Of a stretch of DNA of 64,000 nt, positions 24,452 to 30,981 are shown piece after piece. Numbering within the stretch: the first letter of the stretch is position 1; the number at the start of each line of letters is the position of its first letter. Source of the stretch: Veillonella criceti (GTDB lineage Bacteria > Bacillota > Negativicutes > Veillonellales > Veillonellaceae); the NCBI RefSeq assembly GCF_900460315.1, contig NZ_UHIO01000001.1:899501-963500 (forward strand), read 5' to 3'. Both the position numbers and the translations under genes were made by a program. The notes under the pieces are model-generated. The model saw only the letters and a list, made by a program, of their open reading frames with translations. It searched no databases and was not told the DNA's origin.

Positions 24452-24806
24452 AGCCTTGCTCCTTTATCATCACTATTACATATCCTTGCTTATCCTTAAC
24501 AACCTCGCTCGATAGTCTGCCTATATACGCTTGATTATCATCAATCAGTACACCTGCTCGTACCAATCCATCAAGTATAAATTTACGGGCAAAATCTAAA
24601 TTATCTGGGTCAACACGTCTTGATGTGTGCCACTCAAAATGGATATCAGCCTTACTTTTAACCGCCCCCCTATACCGTGCAACCATTAGCTGTGTTGCCT
24701 CGGTATAATCCTTTTTAAGTTTAGCGCCCTTATAGCGATTGCTCCGCTCTGCCTGTATGTACTCATTTAAGCTTGGGTATTCTAAATCAAGCTTAATCTT
24801 AATCAT
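24438..24806 (-). CDS. rusA: RusA-family Holliday junction endonuclease, 122 aa
   Basis: Resolves four-way junctions formed in phage recombination. Typical motifs: SLNEYIQAERSNRYKGAKLK near the start, RRVDPDNLDFARKFILDGL with the metal-binding DPDN and D, and GVLIDDNQAYI with the second DD. GAGGAG before the ATG. Confidence 0.88.
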   Translation of the reverse strand: MIKIKLDLEYPSLNEYIQAERSNRYKGAKLKKDYTEATQLMVARYRGAVKSKADIHFEWHTSRRVDPDNLDFARKFILDGLVRAGVLIDDNQAYIGRLSSEVVKDKQGYVIVMIKEQGYDVK

Positions 24807-24981
24807 GCTTAAACTCCTCGCACCGCTCTACACGCCAACTTACAGGCGTTGCACTGCCTCTAAAATTAATGCGTGTGTTAGGTACCTCTTTGCGTTTGCC
24901 ATCTTTAGTCTGATAGCACTTGTAATCGTCCTTTTTGCGATAACATTTAGTAGGACGTAGCCAATCTGGAAATTTACTCAT
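24799..24981 (-). CDS. Hypothetical small basic protein, 60 aa
   Basis: MSKFPDWLRPTKCYRKKDDYKCY..., rich in Lys, Arg and Cys. Overlaps the RusA start by 8 nt. ATG at 24981 has GAGGTG before it; a GTG two codons upstream is possible. A nucleic-acid-binding role is possible from composition only. Confidence 0.5.
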   Translation of the reverse strand: MSKFPDWLRPTKCYRKKDDYKCYQTKDGKRKEVPNTRINFRGSATPVSWRVERCEEFKHD

Positions 24982-24990
24982 AGGCACCTC

Positions 24991-25371
24991 TTAAAACGGC
25001 AGATTTTGCTCATCATTACCAAAACTATCAAAATTAGATGGCTCATTTGTCTGAGCCTGCAATGACTGACCTACAAAGTCGGCAATGACTTCTGTAATAT
25101 AGCGCTTTTGCCCGTCCTTTTCATAAGAACGGGTATTTAAACGACCTTCAACGAAACAACGGCTCCCTTTGCGAAGGTTACCAGCTGCTTCCCCTAACTT
25201 ACCCCACGCCACACAATTAATGAAGGCTGTTTGTTCCTTCTGTTCATTGGTTGTAGAGTCAAAATACGTGTTTGTCGCAGCCACTGTAAATGTTGCTACG
25301 GCTCTACCAGTTTTAGTAAAACGCACTTCAGGGTCACGCGCTAAGTTACCTAAGATTTGTACTGAATTCAT
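24991..25371 (-). CDS. ssb: Single-stranded DNA-binding protein, 126 aa
   Basis: OB-fold protein coating single-stranded DNA in replication and in RecT recombination. MNSVQILGNLARDPEVRFTK, TAFINCVAWGKLGEAAGNLRKG and the short acidic C-terminal tip (FGNDEQNLPF, equivalent to the DDDIPF tail). Start at 25371 is fixed by ATGA overlap with the loader gene; the tail is shorter than in host SSB. Confidence 0.93.
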   Translation of the reverse strand: MNSVQILGNLARDPEVRFTKTGRAVATFTVAATNTYFDSTTNEQKEQTAFINCVAWGKLGEAAGNLRKGSRCFVEGRLNTRSYEKDGQKRYITEVIADFVGQSLQAQTNEPSNFDSFGNDEQNLPF

Positions 25372-26003
25372 AGCTCCCTCCATTCTTCTCTACGTAAACT
25401 AGGACCTGATAGCGTAATAATCTGATTAGTACTACCTAATCTATCAATCACACGCTCATCATAACGCTCCTTCAATTCTTTGATTTTTAAATTAGTTGTT
25501 ATGATAGTCGACTTAGATCGTTGATTTCGTTCAGCAATAATTGACATGATTCGTTTTAACATAAAACTTTCATCCTTGTCCTTACCAATATACTCGCCAC
25601 CCAAATCATCTAAAACCAACAATGAACAGTTCTTAATCCGTTGTTCAAACTCATACCGTTCTTCTTGGTCGCGTAAACTCATAAGCTTATCTAGTAACGA
25701 AATCATCGAAATAAAGTATGGGCTTCGTTTATTCTGAATTGCCTCTTTCATAATGGCTACAGCAGCTGTTGTTTTACCGGTTCCTACAGGTCCCTTAATG
25801 ATCAAGCCTAAGCCTACATCTAATTTATGTACTACATGTTCTGCATATTCCTTAATAACATCAAACGCCTCTTTATTAACATCTAATACCGTCATATCTT
25901 CTAAAGTAACTTTTTGATACCGCTTATAGATGCCGTAATATTCCCAATTAATAGGTTTAAAAATGGTCGGGGTCATTGGCCCAATCAACATATCCCGTTC
26001 CAT
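25368..26003 (-). CDS. DnaC/IstB-like helicase loader ATPase, 211 aa; start uncertain
   Basis: Loads replicative helicase at the phage origin. Walker A GPVGTGKTTA, Walker B LLVLDDLGGEY, sensor I TIITTNLKI, then RYDERVIDRL with the arginine finger. The frame stays open to a GTG at 26111, which would overlap the initiator gene by 155 nt and has no ribosome site; Met at 26003, 25991 or 25976 is more likely. ATGA overlap with ssb. Confidence 0.85.
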   Translation of the reverse strand: MERDMLIGPMTPTIFKPINWEYYGIYKRYQKVTLEDMTVLDVNKEAFDVIKEYAEHVVHKLDVGLGLIIKGPVGTGKTTAAVAIMKEAIQNKRSPYFISMISLLDKLMSLRDQEERYEFEQRIKNCSLLVLDDLGGEYIGKDKDESFMLKRIMSIIAERNQRSKSTIITTNLKIKELKERYDERVIDRLGSTNQIITLSGPSLRREEWREL

Positions 26004-26859
26004 CGCTGTTTGACGATACTGCTCGAGTCGCTGTTTTAAATATCCTAATACTTTGCCTGTGTGTTCCAACGGCTTCCACCTCCCACGGCTTATCTGATAA
26101 ATTATATTCACTCTGCCAACGTTTCAATATGCCTCTTACATATGACCACGAACGCTTATTTCGAGTAATAGCCACTTCCATAGCAGCTTTACACCATTCA
26201 ATGCAATATGTATCTACATCATCTAATATCATCTCTTTAGACAATCCTGATACTGTACCAAATCCATTTTCTACATATGCATTAAATAAGTAACTTAGTT
26301 CATCCTTAGATGTAGTAGTATATACTTTACTTTCCTTTACTTTCCTTTGTGTACTTTCTCCGGAGTTTATTAGGTTTTCTCCAGAGTTAACTAAGTTTTC
26401 TCCGGAGTTAATTATTTTTTCATACGGTTTCATAGAAATGAGCAGAAATCTTGCGTCGTAACATACCTCACTTCTTTTTGACCGTTTACACGTATCAAAA
26501 TATTGTTCTTGAATAGCTACTGAAGTAAGTATGCCGTCGTAATCTCCTTTAGCCTGACCTTCATCAGTACCAAATAGATTCGCCATATTCGCATTGAAGA
26601 ACCCCACTTGAATCGCCTTTACGACAATCTCTCGCACAGTGCCAACTTTTAGACAGAGTTCATCCGCCACGAAAGCCAGCGTATCATCATCCCACCGCAT
26701 GTAATACCCTTTATCCTTGTAGATAGTACATAGCAGGTTGACTAGTACGGAGGTAGCTGTTGCTCCAAATGCTCTAGTAAGTCGCCTTACCTTTTTATTT
26801 TCAAAGAAATCCGTATCCAAAGGAAAATAACTAATTCCTGCCTTTCTCGGCCTACTCAT
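25957..26859 (-). CDS. Replication initiator, DUF4373 plus DnaD-like domain, 300 aa
   Basis: Residues 1-100 match the Lin1244/Lin1753 (DUF4373) N-terminus: SRPRKAGISYFPLDTDFFEN, YKDKGYYMRWDDD, DELCLKVGTVREIV, a winged helix. A linker (residues about 148-170) repeats INSGEN/VNSGEN. Residues about 185-260 are DnaD/DnaB_2-like (YVENGFGTVSGLSKEMILDD, ...SWSYVRGILKRWQ). Such proteins bind the origin and recruit the loader, encoded next. The linker DNA holds 21-bp iterons. Confidence 0.85.
   Translation of the reverse strand: MSRPRKAGISYFPLDTDFFENKKVRRLTRAFGATATSVLVNLLCTIYKDKGYYMRWDDDTLAFVADELCLKVGTVREIVVKAIQVGFFNANMANLFGTDEGQAKGDYDGILTSVAIQEQYFDTCKRSKRSEVCYDARFLLISMKPYEKIINSGENLVNSGENLINSGESTQRKVKESKVYTTTSKDELSYLFNAYVENGFGTVSGLSKEMILDDVDTYCIEWCKAAMEVAITRNKRSWSYVRGILKRWQSEYNLSDKPWEVEAVGTHRQSIRIFKTATRAVSSNSDGTGYVDWANDPDHF
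26355..26417. repeat. Three 21-bp iterons, candidate replication origin
   Basis: CTCCGGAG, CTCCAGAG and CTCCGGAG start at 26358, 26379 and 26400, exactly 21 bp apart, each followed by TTnAnTAnnTTTT. They code for the NSGEN repeats in the linker of the initiator, the same placement as the lambda origin inside gene O. A pyrimidine-rich tract with a tandem CTTTACTTTC lies next to them. Iteron role inferred. Confidence 0.6.
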
Positions 26860-26877
26860 AGATACTCCTTATGGATA

Positions 26878-26906
26878 CCAGCAAGTCACCTATAGCAACT
26901 CGCTGG
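26878..26906. repeat. Intergenic inverted repeat CCAGC-AGT / ACT-GCTGG
   Basis: CCAGCAAGT (26878-26886) pairs with ACTCGCTGG (26898-26906) with one mismatch. Between recT and the initiator gene; no T run follows, so an RNA processing or mRNA-stability hairpin is more likely than a terminator. Confidence 0.5.
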
Positions 26907-26929
26907 TTCATCTAAATTACAAAATTACA

Positions 26930-27805
26930 CTACTGTTCGAGTTGCTCAGCAGCTAAGATTGCTGCCTTTTCCTCTTCGGTTAATTCATTAGTATTGCCTA
27001 CTTCATCGACAACTTCCCCCGTTTCTGCATTAATATATGTGCCGTCTACTTCGATTGTTTCAAAGTCGGCTTCCAATGTGCCATCATGATCCTTAATAAT
27101 ACCGCCATCTGTTTCAATGGCTTTAGTAAGACCCGCCCGCATTTCAATAGATAAAATCCCATATTTACTAATTAAACGCTTAAGCACCGTTTTAATAGCC
27201 ATGCTGTGAAAATCAGCAATGCCCCATTTATCAGTACCGCCTTTATACGTTTTGCTATACTTACGGGCATGGGCTTGCATTTCAGCCATAGTCATATAGA
27301 TATACTTTTCAAAGCCGTTAATAAGTTTGAAATACGCCATATAACCCACAATCTCATCACCAGTTCGTTCTCCAAATTCAAACTCACCAGTAAATCGATT
27401 AGTGTTTCTAATTTCACCTTCATATACTTCACAAGCATTAATCGTCTTGTATTGCCCAGTTCTCATAGCAAGCTGAATATATCCCTTATACCCCATCTGA
27501 AACTGAGCTTCGTTGCCATAAGGAACAATATAGGCATATCCTAAATTTTGGTTAACAGGTAAATCTAACGCAGCTGCCATAGCCCCTGCTGCAATTACAG
27601 TTTTAGGGTCTGCCTTAGCAAGTAGCTTGTTATTATTAGCTACCGACAATAAGCTACTAATAAAACCAGGGGCTTTATTGCCTAATAATTCATTAAATCG
27701 TTTTTTTACATCATCCGATGCCAACATCCCGTTTAATGTAGTTGGAGCCTTAGTAGCGGGTTTAAGATGATTATTTTTTAATGCAATACCATTTGTTGTT
27801 GCCAT
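26930..27805 (-). CDS. recT: RecT-family single-strand annealing protein, 291 aa
   Basis: Anneals complementary strands made by the partner exonuclease. Core motifs: DPKTVIAAGAMAAALDLPVNQNLGYAYIVPYG, shown here by its AAALDLPVNQ segment, AQFQMGYKGYIQLAMRTG and KWGIADFHSMAIKTVLKRL. The acidic tail (NELTEEEKAAILAAEQ) is typical. Directly downstream of the YqaJ exonuclease gene, the usual pairing. Confidence 0.93.
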   Translation of the reverse strand: MATTNGIALKNNHLKPATKAPTTLNGMLASDDVKKRFNELLGNKAPGFISSLLSVANNNKLLAKADPKTVIAAGAMAAALDLPVNQNLGYAYIVPYGNEAQFQMGYKGYIQLAMRTGQYKTINACEVYEGEIRNTNRFTGEFEFGERTGDEIVGYMAYFKLINGFEKYIYMTMAEMQAHARKYSKTYKGGTDKWGIADFHSMAIKTVLKRLISKYGILSIEMRAGLTKAIETDGGIIKDHDGTLEADFETIEVDGTYINAETGEVVDEVGNTNELTEEEKAAILAAEQLEQ

Positions 27806-27808
27806 AAG

Positions 27809-28750
27809 TTACATCTCTCCTTTAATATCAAAACGACGACTCGGTTTTCCTTGTACAGTATATGCAGCAGCTAGCTGTGGATGGTCATTTTCAAATCGCT
27901 TTGTATCAAACTTTTTACGTCCGGCTACTGGTGACCATATGACTGTATATTGGTCAATAATACCTTTTTCATTAGCACCTAATAAATCAAATAAATGACT
28001 TTGTGCTTCCGTTTTACGTGCTTTAGCGGTTACTTCATCAGCTTTAGCTTTGTTATATTGTTCGATATAAATTTTAGCTGTATCAGGCAACTCTATTGAT
28101 TTACCATTGCTTTTATTATGTAATTCTTTCAATAGCATATTACACCGTTCAGAATCATCAACAGCAGGCATAACTTTTTGCTCTACCATCTTCCAAAACT
28201 CATGACCGGCCTCAATAATAGCAACAATGACTTCTTCGTTACGAGGTATTTCCTTATAAAAGAACTCATTACCACCACATAAACAAGCAATCCACCAAGA
28301 TGAATAACCTGTAACCGCCATATAGTGCTGGCATTGGATATAATATTCATCAGGCACTTGATCACCTTCCCATTCAGCACGTTTAAATGCATTAGCAGTT
28401 TTACACTCAAGTCCTGCATCAATTCCAACAATATCACGGTCAATATTGGCCAAAAGAAACGGATATTCAATAGATTGTAAGGTATAGTTATTATTCCGCA
28501 CACTATATCCGGTCTGAATAGAAAACTCTTCAGCTACTAAAGCTTCCAACTTCGTCCCCCAATATGTGAAACGAGATTCTTGTACATCAACCTCATCACT
28601 AGTTTTCTCTAACCATACATCTAATGGCGACTTCCATTTACTAAGCCCCATAATAGCTGCCATATCACTACCACCAATGCCAGTTTTTCTAAAAGCTAAC
28701 CAATCTTCATGTGTAGCCGTCTTAGCATCAAATACTTTTTTATATATCAT
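27809..28750 (-). CDS. YqaJ-type (lambda exonuclease-like) recombinase nuclease, 313 aa
   Basis: Resects double-strand ends for RecT. PD-(D/E)XK pattern: FRKTGIGGSDMAAIMGLS, YWGTKLEALVAEEF, the D of LLANIDRDIV, then GLECKTANAF and YIQCQHYMAVTG. The C-terminal region has a helical extension ending SRRFDIKGEM. Start ATG follows TGAGGTG. Confidence 0.92.
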   Translation of the reverse strand: MIYKKVFDAKTATHEDWLAFRKTGIGGSDMAAIMGLSKWKSPLDVWLEKTSDEVDVQESRFTYWGTKLEALVAEEFSIQTGYSVRNNNYTLQSIEYPFLLANIDRDIVGIDAGLECKTANAFKRAEWEGDQVPDEYYIQCQHYMAVTGYSSWWIACLCGGNEFFYKEIPRNEEVIVAIIEAGHEFWKMVEQKVMPAVDDSERCNMLLKELHNKSNGKSIELPDTAKIYIEQYNKAKADEVTAKARKTEAQSHLFDLLGANEKGIIDQYTVIWSPVAGRKKFDTKRFENDHPQLAAAYTVQGKPSRRFDIKGEM

Positions 28751-28793
28751 TTCTACACCTCATGTGTTATACTAAAAATAGATAATTTTATTG

Positions 28794-28825
28794 TGCCCCT
28801 TTTACCGTGCCAGCGGTTAAGGGGC
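28794..28825. terminator. Strong GC hairpin between early genes
   Basis: GCCCCTTTTACCG pairs with CGGTTAAGGGGC. On the plus strand it is followed by TTTTAATTTTA, on the minus strand by no clear T run, though all annotated neighbours are on the minus strand. It may be a plus-strand terminator or a partial leftward terminator between the small membrane gene and the recombination genes. Confidence 0.5.
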
Positions 28826-28833
28826 TTTTAATT

Positions 28834-29013
28834 TTATACATGACGTTTACCTAGTAGCTCCGCCGCAAAGTAACACGCCGCCGATGTTGCTACTACCGCC
28901 CAAATTGTTGCTCCGTCTGCTTGACCTACGTCAACAGTGCCGACTGTAGCTACTAAGCCAAAGCCTGTTACGCTGTACAAGATAGGGCGTACAATATCAT
29001 CAATGATTCGCAT
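28834..29013 (-). CDS. Small hydrophobic phage protein, 59 aa
   Basis: MRIIDDIVRPILYSVTGFGL... with two hydrophobic stretches (residues about 10-27 and 36-52). GAGGAG lies 8 nt before the ATG. No family recognised; likely a small inner-membrane protein of the early operon. Confidence 0.6.
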   Translation of the reverse strand: MRIIDDIVRPILYSVTGFGLVATVGTVDVGQADGATIWAVVATSAACYFAAELLGKRHV

Positions 29014-29017
29014 AGTG

Positions 29018-29320
29018 TCACTCCTCTACTAATCCACTACTCATCAAAAGTAATTCCGCTGTTGCTTTTTTGATGAGTTCTTTTAATTTTTGATTTTCTT
29101 TTTTAAGTTTTTCGTTATCCGCTTTAATCGCTCGGTAATTCCAAACATTAAACTCATCTTTAATCCCACATAGAGCATCAATTTCTTTTTGGTTAAATTT
29201 AACTTTTGGTACATGTGGTAGACGATGGATTATCTGTTCGTCAGCCATCTTGTACACTGATTTTTGCGATATACCTAAAATTTGTGCTACTTCTGGTACG
29301 CCATAAGTTCTACATTCCAT
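29018..29320 (-). CDS. Helix-turn-helix (MerR/excisionase-like) protein with coiled-coil tail, 100 aa
   Basis: MECRTYGVPEVAQILGISQKSVYKMADEQ is the HTH_17-type fold of excisionases; key part YGVPEVAQILGISQKSVY. Residues about 65-95 are a charged coiled coil (DNEKLKKENQKLKELIKKA), likely for dimers. Start at 29320 is behind AGGTGA. Could be an excisionase or an early regulator; the TGAATTCAA pair just upstream may be its site. Confidence 0.7.
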   Translation of the reverse strand: MECRTYGVPEVAQILGISQKSVYKMADEQIIHRLPHVPKVKFNQKEIDALCGIKDEFNVWNYRAIKADNEKLKKENQKLKELIKKATAELLLMSSGLVEE

Positions 29321-29362
29321 AATTTCACCTCTATTCCTATACATTCCACATTTTTTCCATGC

Positions 29363-29405
29363 TATAATTGAATTCAAAAATTGTAATTATATGAATTCAA
29401 TTTTT
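29363..29405 (+). promoter_or_regulatory. Plus-strand extended -10 promoter with paired TGAATTCAA sites
   Basis: TGCTATAAT (29360-29368) is a perfect extended -10. TGAATTCAA occurs at 29369-29377 and again at 29392-29400, 23 bp apart, and AAAAATTG/CAATTTTT form an inverted repeat over the expected start. The -35 is weak. It faces the 71-aa gene from the opposite strand. Confidence 0.5.
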
Positions 29406-29631
29406 AGTAGCCTACATTGCGACTAAATTATTCTAAATAATTTTCTTTTTTACGTATTTGATAAAATATAGTAAGCTGTAAGTAAGTATGAACTAGTGCT
29501 AAGAATAATAATCGCTTTCCTTCTGTTTCTATAAACACAAGACCAAACATAAATGCTATTACTTCTAATTGACCTACTATTCTCCACACATCAACTACTG
29601 TTAAGGGCCTCGCAATTCGAGGCTCTTTTTT
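29375..29631 (+). ncRNA. Candidate antisense RNA to the 71-aa membrane protein gene
   Basis: The extended -10 promoter at 29363 would start an RNA near 29375. At 29607-29623 the plus strand has GCCTCG-CAATT-CGAGGC followed by TCTTTTTTATTT, a good intrinsic terminator. The RNA of about 255 nt would cover nearly the whole 29428-29643 gene on the other strand. No reading frame is needed to explain promoter and terminator. Inferred from signals only. Confidence 0.45.
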
Positions 29632-29643
29632 ATTTGGTGGCAT
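29428..29643 (-). CDS. Small basic membrane protein, 71 aa
   Basis: MPPNKKEPRIARPLTVVDVW then a hydrophobic region (LEVIAFMFGLVFIE, LLFLALVHTYLQLTIFYQI) and a basic end. ATG at 29643 with GGGTGAGGA upstream; a GTG three codons earlier is possible. It is the leftmost gene of the small early group, opposite a plus-strand promoter and terminator. Function unknown. Confidence 0.55.
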   Translation of the reverse strand: MPPNKKEPRIARPLTVVDVWRIVGQLEVIAFMFGLVFIETEGKRLLFLALVHTYLQLTIFYQIRKKENYLE

Positions 29644-29703
29644 TTTCCTCACCCTCTCTTCGTTTTAAGAGCCCTTGATTGGGCGTATGAAGGAGGTGGC
29701 TTC

Positions 29704-29754
29704 ATGTTTTTGGGCCAGTTTTTGAATACGCCTTGTTCCTATCAATTTAAATAA
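29704..29754 (+). CDS. Possible 16-residue peptide inside the structured RNA
   Basis: AAGGAGGTGG, a perfect Shine-Dalgarno, lies 6 nt before ATG at 29704, which opens MFLGQFLNTPCSYQFK and TAA. Site and start codon sit in the loop and stem of the ATGAAG/CTTCAT hairpin, so translation could be controlled by folding. A short frame like this can occur by chance; the ribosome site is the only argument for it. Confidence 0.3.
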   Translation: MFLGQFLNTPCSYQFK

Positions 29755-29995
29755 TTAATAGTTTTACTAACTATCAATGTTTTTATTGGCTAATGCGGAA
29801 AGGCGTCTCGTAAGTTTTGGCTGTCCAAACAGCCCTAAGTGATGCGACTCATGAAGAAATAGTTGCTGATAACATCTATGCGTTTAAATTTAGTCGACGG
29901 AGGTCAAAAGTTTTGTCGAGAAGCTATACTTCGAAGCTCGACACAAACTTGCTAAGTTTAAACGATGCAATGAGTTATAGGTAAAAAAGTTGGAT

Positions 29996-30030
29996 AAAAA
30001 ACTCTCGTATTATCAGTGCGAGAGTTTTTT
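29996..30030. terminator. Bidirectional terminator AAAAAACTCTCG / CGAGAGTTTTTT
   Basis: ACTCTCG (30001-30007) pairs with CGAGAGT (30019-30025), flanked by A5 and T6, so both strands get a T run. It ends the structured RNA on the plus strand, or would end a leftward transcript. Confidence 0.8.
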
Positions 30031-30114
30031 ATTTTATGTCCCCCTTAACTTCACCATTTTTTGGCATCATATTCTCCTCTCATTTTTTTATTTGGTGGCA
30101 TGAACTTATCTCCT

Positions 30115-30143
30115 TTCATTCCTCATTTCTTAAATGCTATAAT
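30115..30143 (+). promoter_or_regulatory. Promoter of the DUF2513 gene
   Basis: TGCTATAAT (30135-30143) is an extended -10, with a weak -35 TTCATT 17 bp upstream. The start codon at 30168 follows AAAGGAGGTG. Confidence 0.6.
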
Positions 30144-30167
30144 CAAATCAAGAAAGGAGGTGTAATT

Positions 30168-30533
30168 ATGAAACGTGATTTAGACTTACTTAGAAACATA
30201 TTAATCACGATAGAGGGTAGTGATACCGATTTAGATACTAACAGTTTTCTTCATTTATGTGATGATATCGAAACTATCGATTATCATATCTATCTACTTG
30301 CAGATGCCGGCTATATCGACTATTATGATATTTCCTGCTGTAATGGTTCTAGATACCCTCAATATTTAGTAAAATACCTTACTAGCGATGGATGTGATTA
30401 CTTAAGTAGTATAAAAGACGATAATGTATGGTCTCACGTAAAGAAGAAAATAAATAAAGTCGGAGATTCTGTTACACTAGAAACCATTAAAATAATTGGT
30501 TCTAAATTCATTCTTCAGTACCTAGGGCTTTAG
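30168..30533 (+). CDS. DUF2513 family phage protein, 121 aa
   Basis: Starts MKRDLDLLRNILITIEGSD at 30168 behind AAAGGAGGTG; the frame is open further upstream to 30036 but has no site there and crosses the promoter. Family features: IDYHIYLLADAGYIDYYD and LTSDGCDYLSSIKDDNVW, then VKKKINKVGDSVTLETIK. Role in Firmicute prophages unknown; winged-helix-like pattern. One of few rightward early genes and it overlaps the convergent 59-aa gene by 26 nt. Confidence 0.82.
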   Translation: MKRDLDLLRNILITIEGSDTDLDTNSFLHLCDDIETIDYHIYLLADAGYIDYYDISCCNGSRYPQYLVKYLTSDGCDYLSSIKDDNVWSHVKKKINKVGDSVTLETIKIIGSKFILQYLGL

Positions 30534-30687
30534 CCTCTTTTATAATCAACTTATTAATAGCACTTAGAAGCTCTTTATATTGTTCATCAAAAGGAGCTTC
30601 TTTTTTATTAAATTCAAATAAATCTGCCTGAAGATTTAAAAGTTTTCTCAACCGTTTAGCAATAATTACTTTTCTTGTATTATCCAT
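30508..30687 (-). CDS. Small helical phage protein, 59 aa
   Basis: MDNTRKVIIAKRLRKLLNLQ... ending KEAKALGTEE, with a basic N-terminal helix. GGGGGTGATGAG precedes the ATG. It is the first leftward gene after the Cro-like gene, with an operator copy at 30738 upstream, so it probably falls under repressor control. Confidence 0.55.
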   Translation of the reverse strand: MDNTRKVIIAKRLRKLLNLQADLFEFNKKEAPFDEQYKELLSAINKLIIKEAKALGTEE

Positions 30688-30737
30688 CTCATCACCCCCT
30701 TTTTTATTTGGTGCATATAATTACCTACTCTTTTAAT

Positions 30738-30754
30738 CTAGAATTATTTTCTAG
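30738..30754. promoter_or_regulatory. Operator copy O4, CTAGAA-TTATT-TTCTAG
   Basis: Perfect 6-5-6 dyad of the same type as the operators between the divergent repressor genes. It touches the stop codon of the Cro-like gene and lies 50 bp upstream of the 59-aa gene. Confidence 0.6.
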
Positions 30755-30952
30755 TTATATTCCAAAAAAAATACAATCAATAGGAATTCTATATGCTTCT
30801 GAAATCTTCTTTTGATAAATAGGATTTACATATCCAGGATTTCGTTCCCATTTCATCAATGTATCTTTTCCGATACCTAATGATTTCGCAGCTTCAATCA
30901 ATGTTAGATTCGCATTAACTCGCGCAGCTTTTAATGAAATCTGAAAGTCCAT
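30755..30952 (-). CDS. Cro-like XRE-family regulator, 65 aa
   Basis: Single helix-turn-helix: LKAARVNANLTLIEAAKSLG then KDTLMKWERNPGYVNP, typical of small prophage XRE proteins that repress the CI gene and start the lytic programme. It is divergent from the CI-like gene, with TTGACA-17-TAAAAT promoter and operators between them. TGAGGAGG before the ATG. Confidence 0.82.
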   Translation of the reverse strand: MDFQISLKAARVNANLTLIEAAKSLGIGKDTLMKWERNPGYVNPIYQKKISEAYRIPIDCIFFGI

Positions 30953-30981
30953 GTTCTATCACCTCCTCATTTCTTAATGTT

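Larger units (their letters stand above)
29682..30031 (+). ncRNA. Structured noncoding RNA candidate, about 350 nt
   Basis: This is the longest gene-free stretch of the prophage (29644-30167). The plus strand folds into several helices: GGCGTAT/ATACGCC (29682-29688 with 29726-29732) enclosing ATGAAG/CTTCAT; ATAGTT/AACTAT (29758-29774); GGCTGT-CCAA-ACAGCC (29819-29834); CGTTTAAATTTAG with CTAAGTTTAAACG (29881-29893 with 29952-29964, one G-U); and inside it AAGTTTTGTCGAG with CTCGACACAAACTT (29908-29920 with 29937-29950, one bulge). It ends in a terminator with a T run. It does not match tmRNA, 6S or RNase P as I know them. Direction and 5' end are uncertain because the terminator works both ways. 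Confidence 0.55.
29626..30716. repeat. Three dispersed copies of TTTTTTATTTGGTGGCAT
   Basis: Perfect 18-nt copies at 29626-29643 and 30084-30101, and a copy lacking one base at 30700-30716. Read on the minus strand each begins ATGCCACCAAATAAAAAA (or ATGCACC...), that is a start codon region; copy 1 is the start of the 71-aa gene, copy 2 opens a 16-codon frame, copy 3 precedes the ribosome site of the 59-aa gene. Copies 1 and 2 flank the structured RNA region. Confidence 0.75.

Noticed and set aside
26355-26417. CRISPR-like repeats
   Set aside because: Three 21-bp units without spacers of their own, in a coding linker, next to replication genes; iterons fit better.
28183-28503. Second minus-strand frame inside the YqaJ nuclease gene
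   Set aside because: Shifted shadow of a well-supported gene with no start signal or domain.
29682-30031. tmRNA, 6S RNA, RNase P RNA or retron RNA
   Set aside because: No alanine-type acceptor end or tag frame, no long central-bubble rod, no RNase P core motifs and no reverse transcriptase nearby.
30036-30167. Upstream start of the DUF2513 gene giving 165 aa
   Set aside because: The extension covers the promoter and has no ribosome site; the ATG at 30168 follows AAAGGAGGTG and matches the family start.
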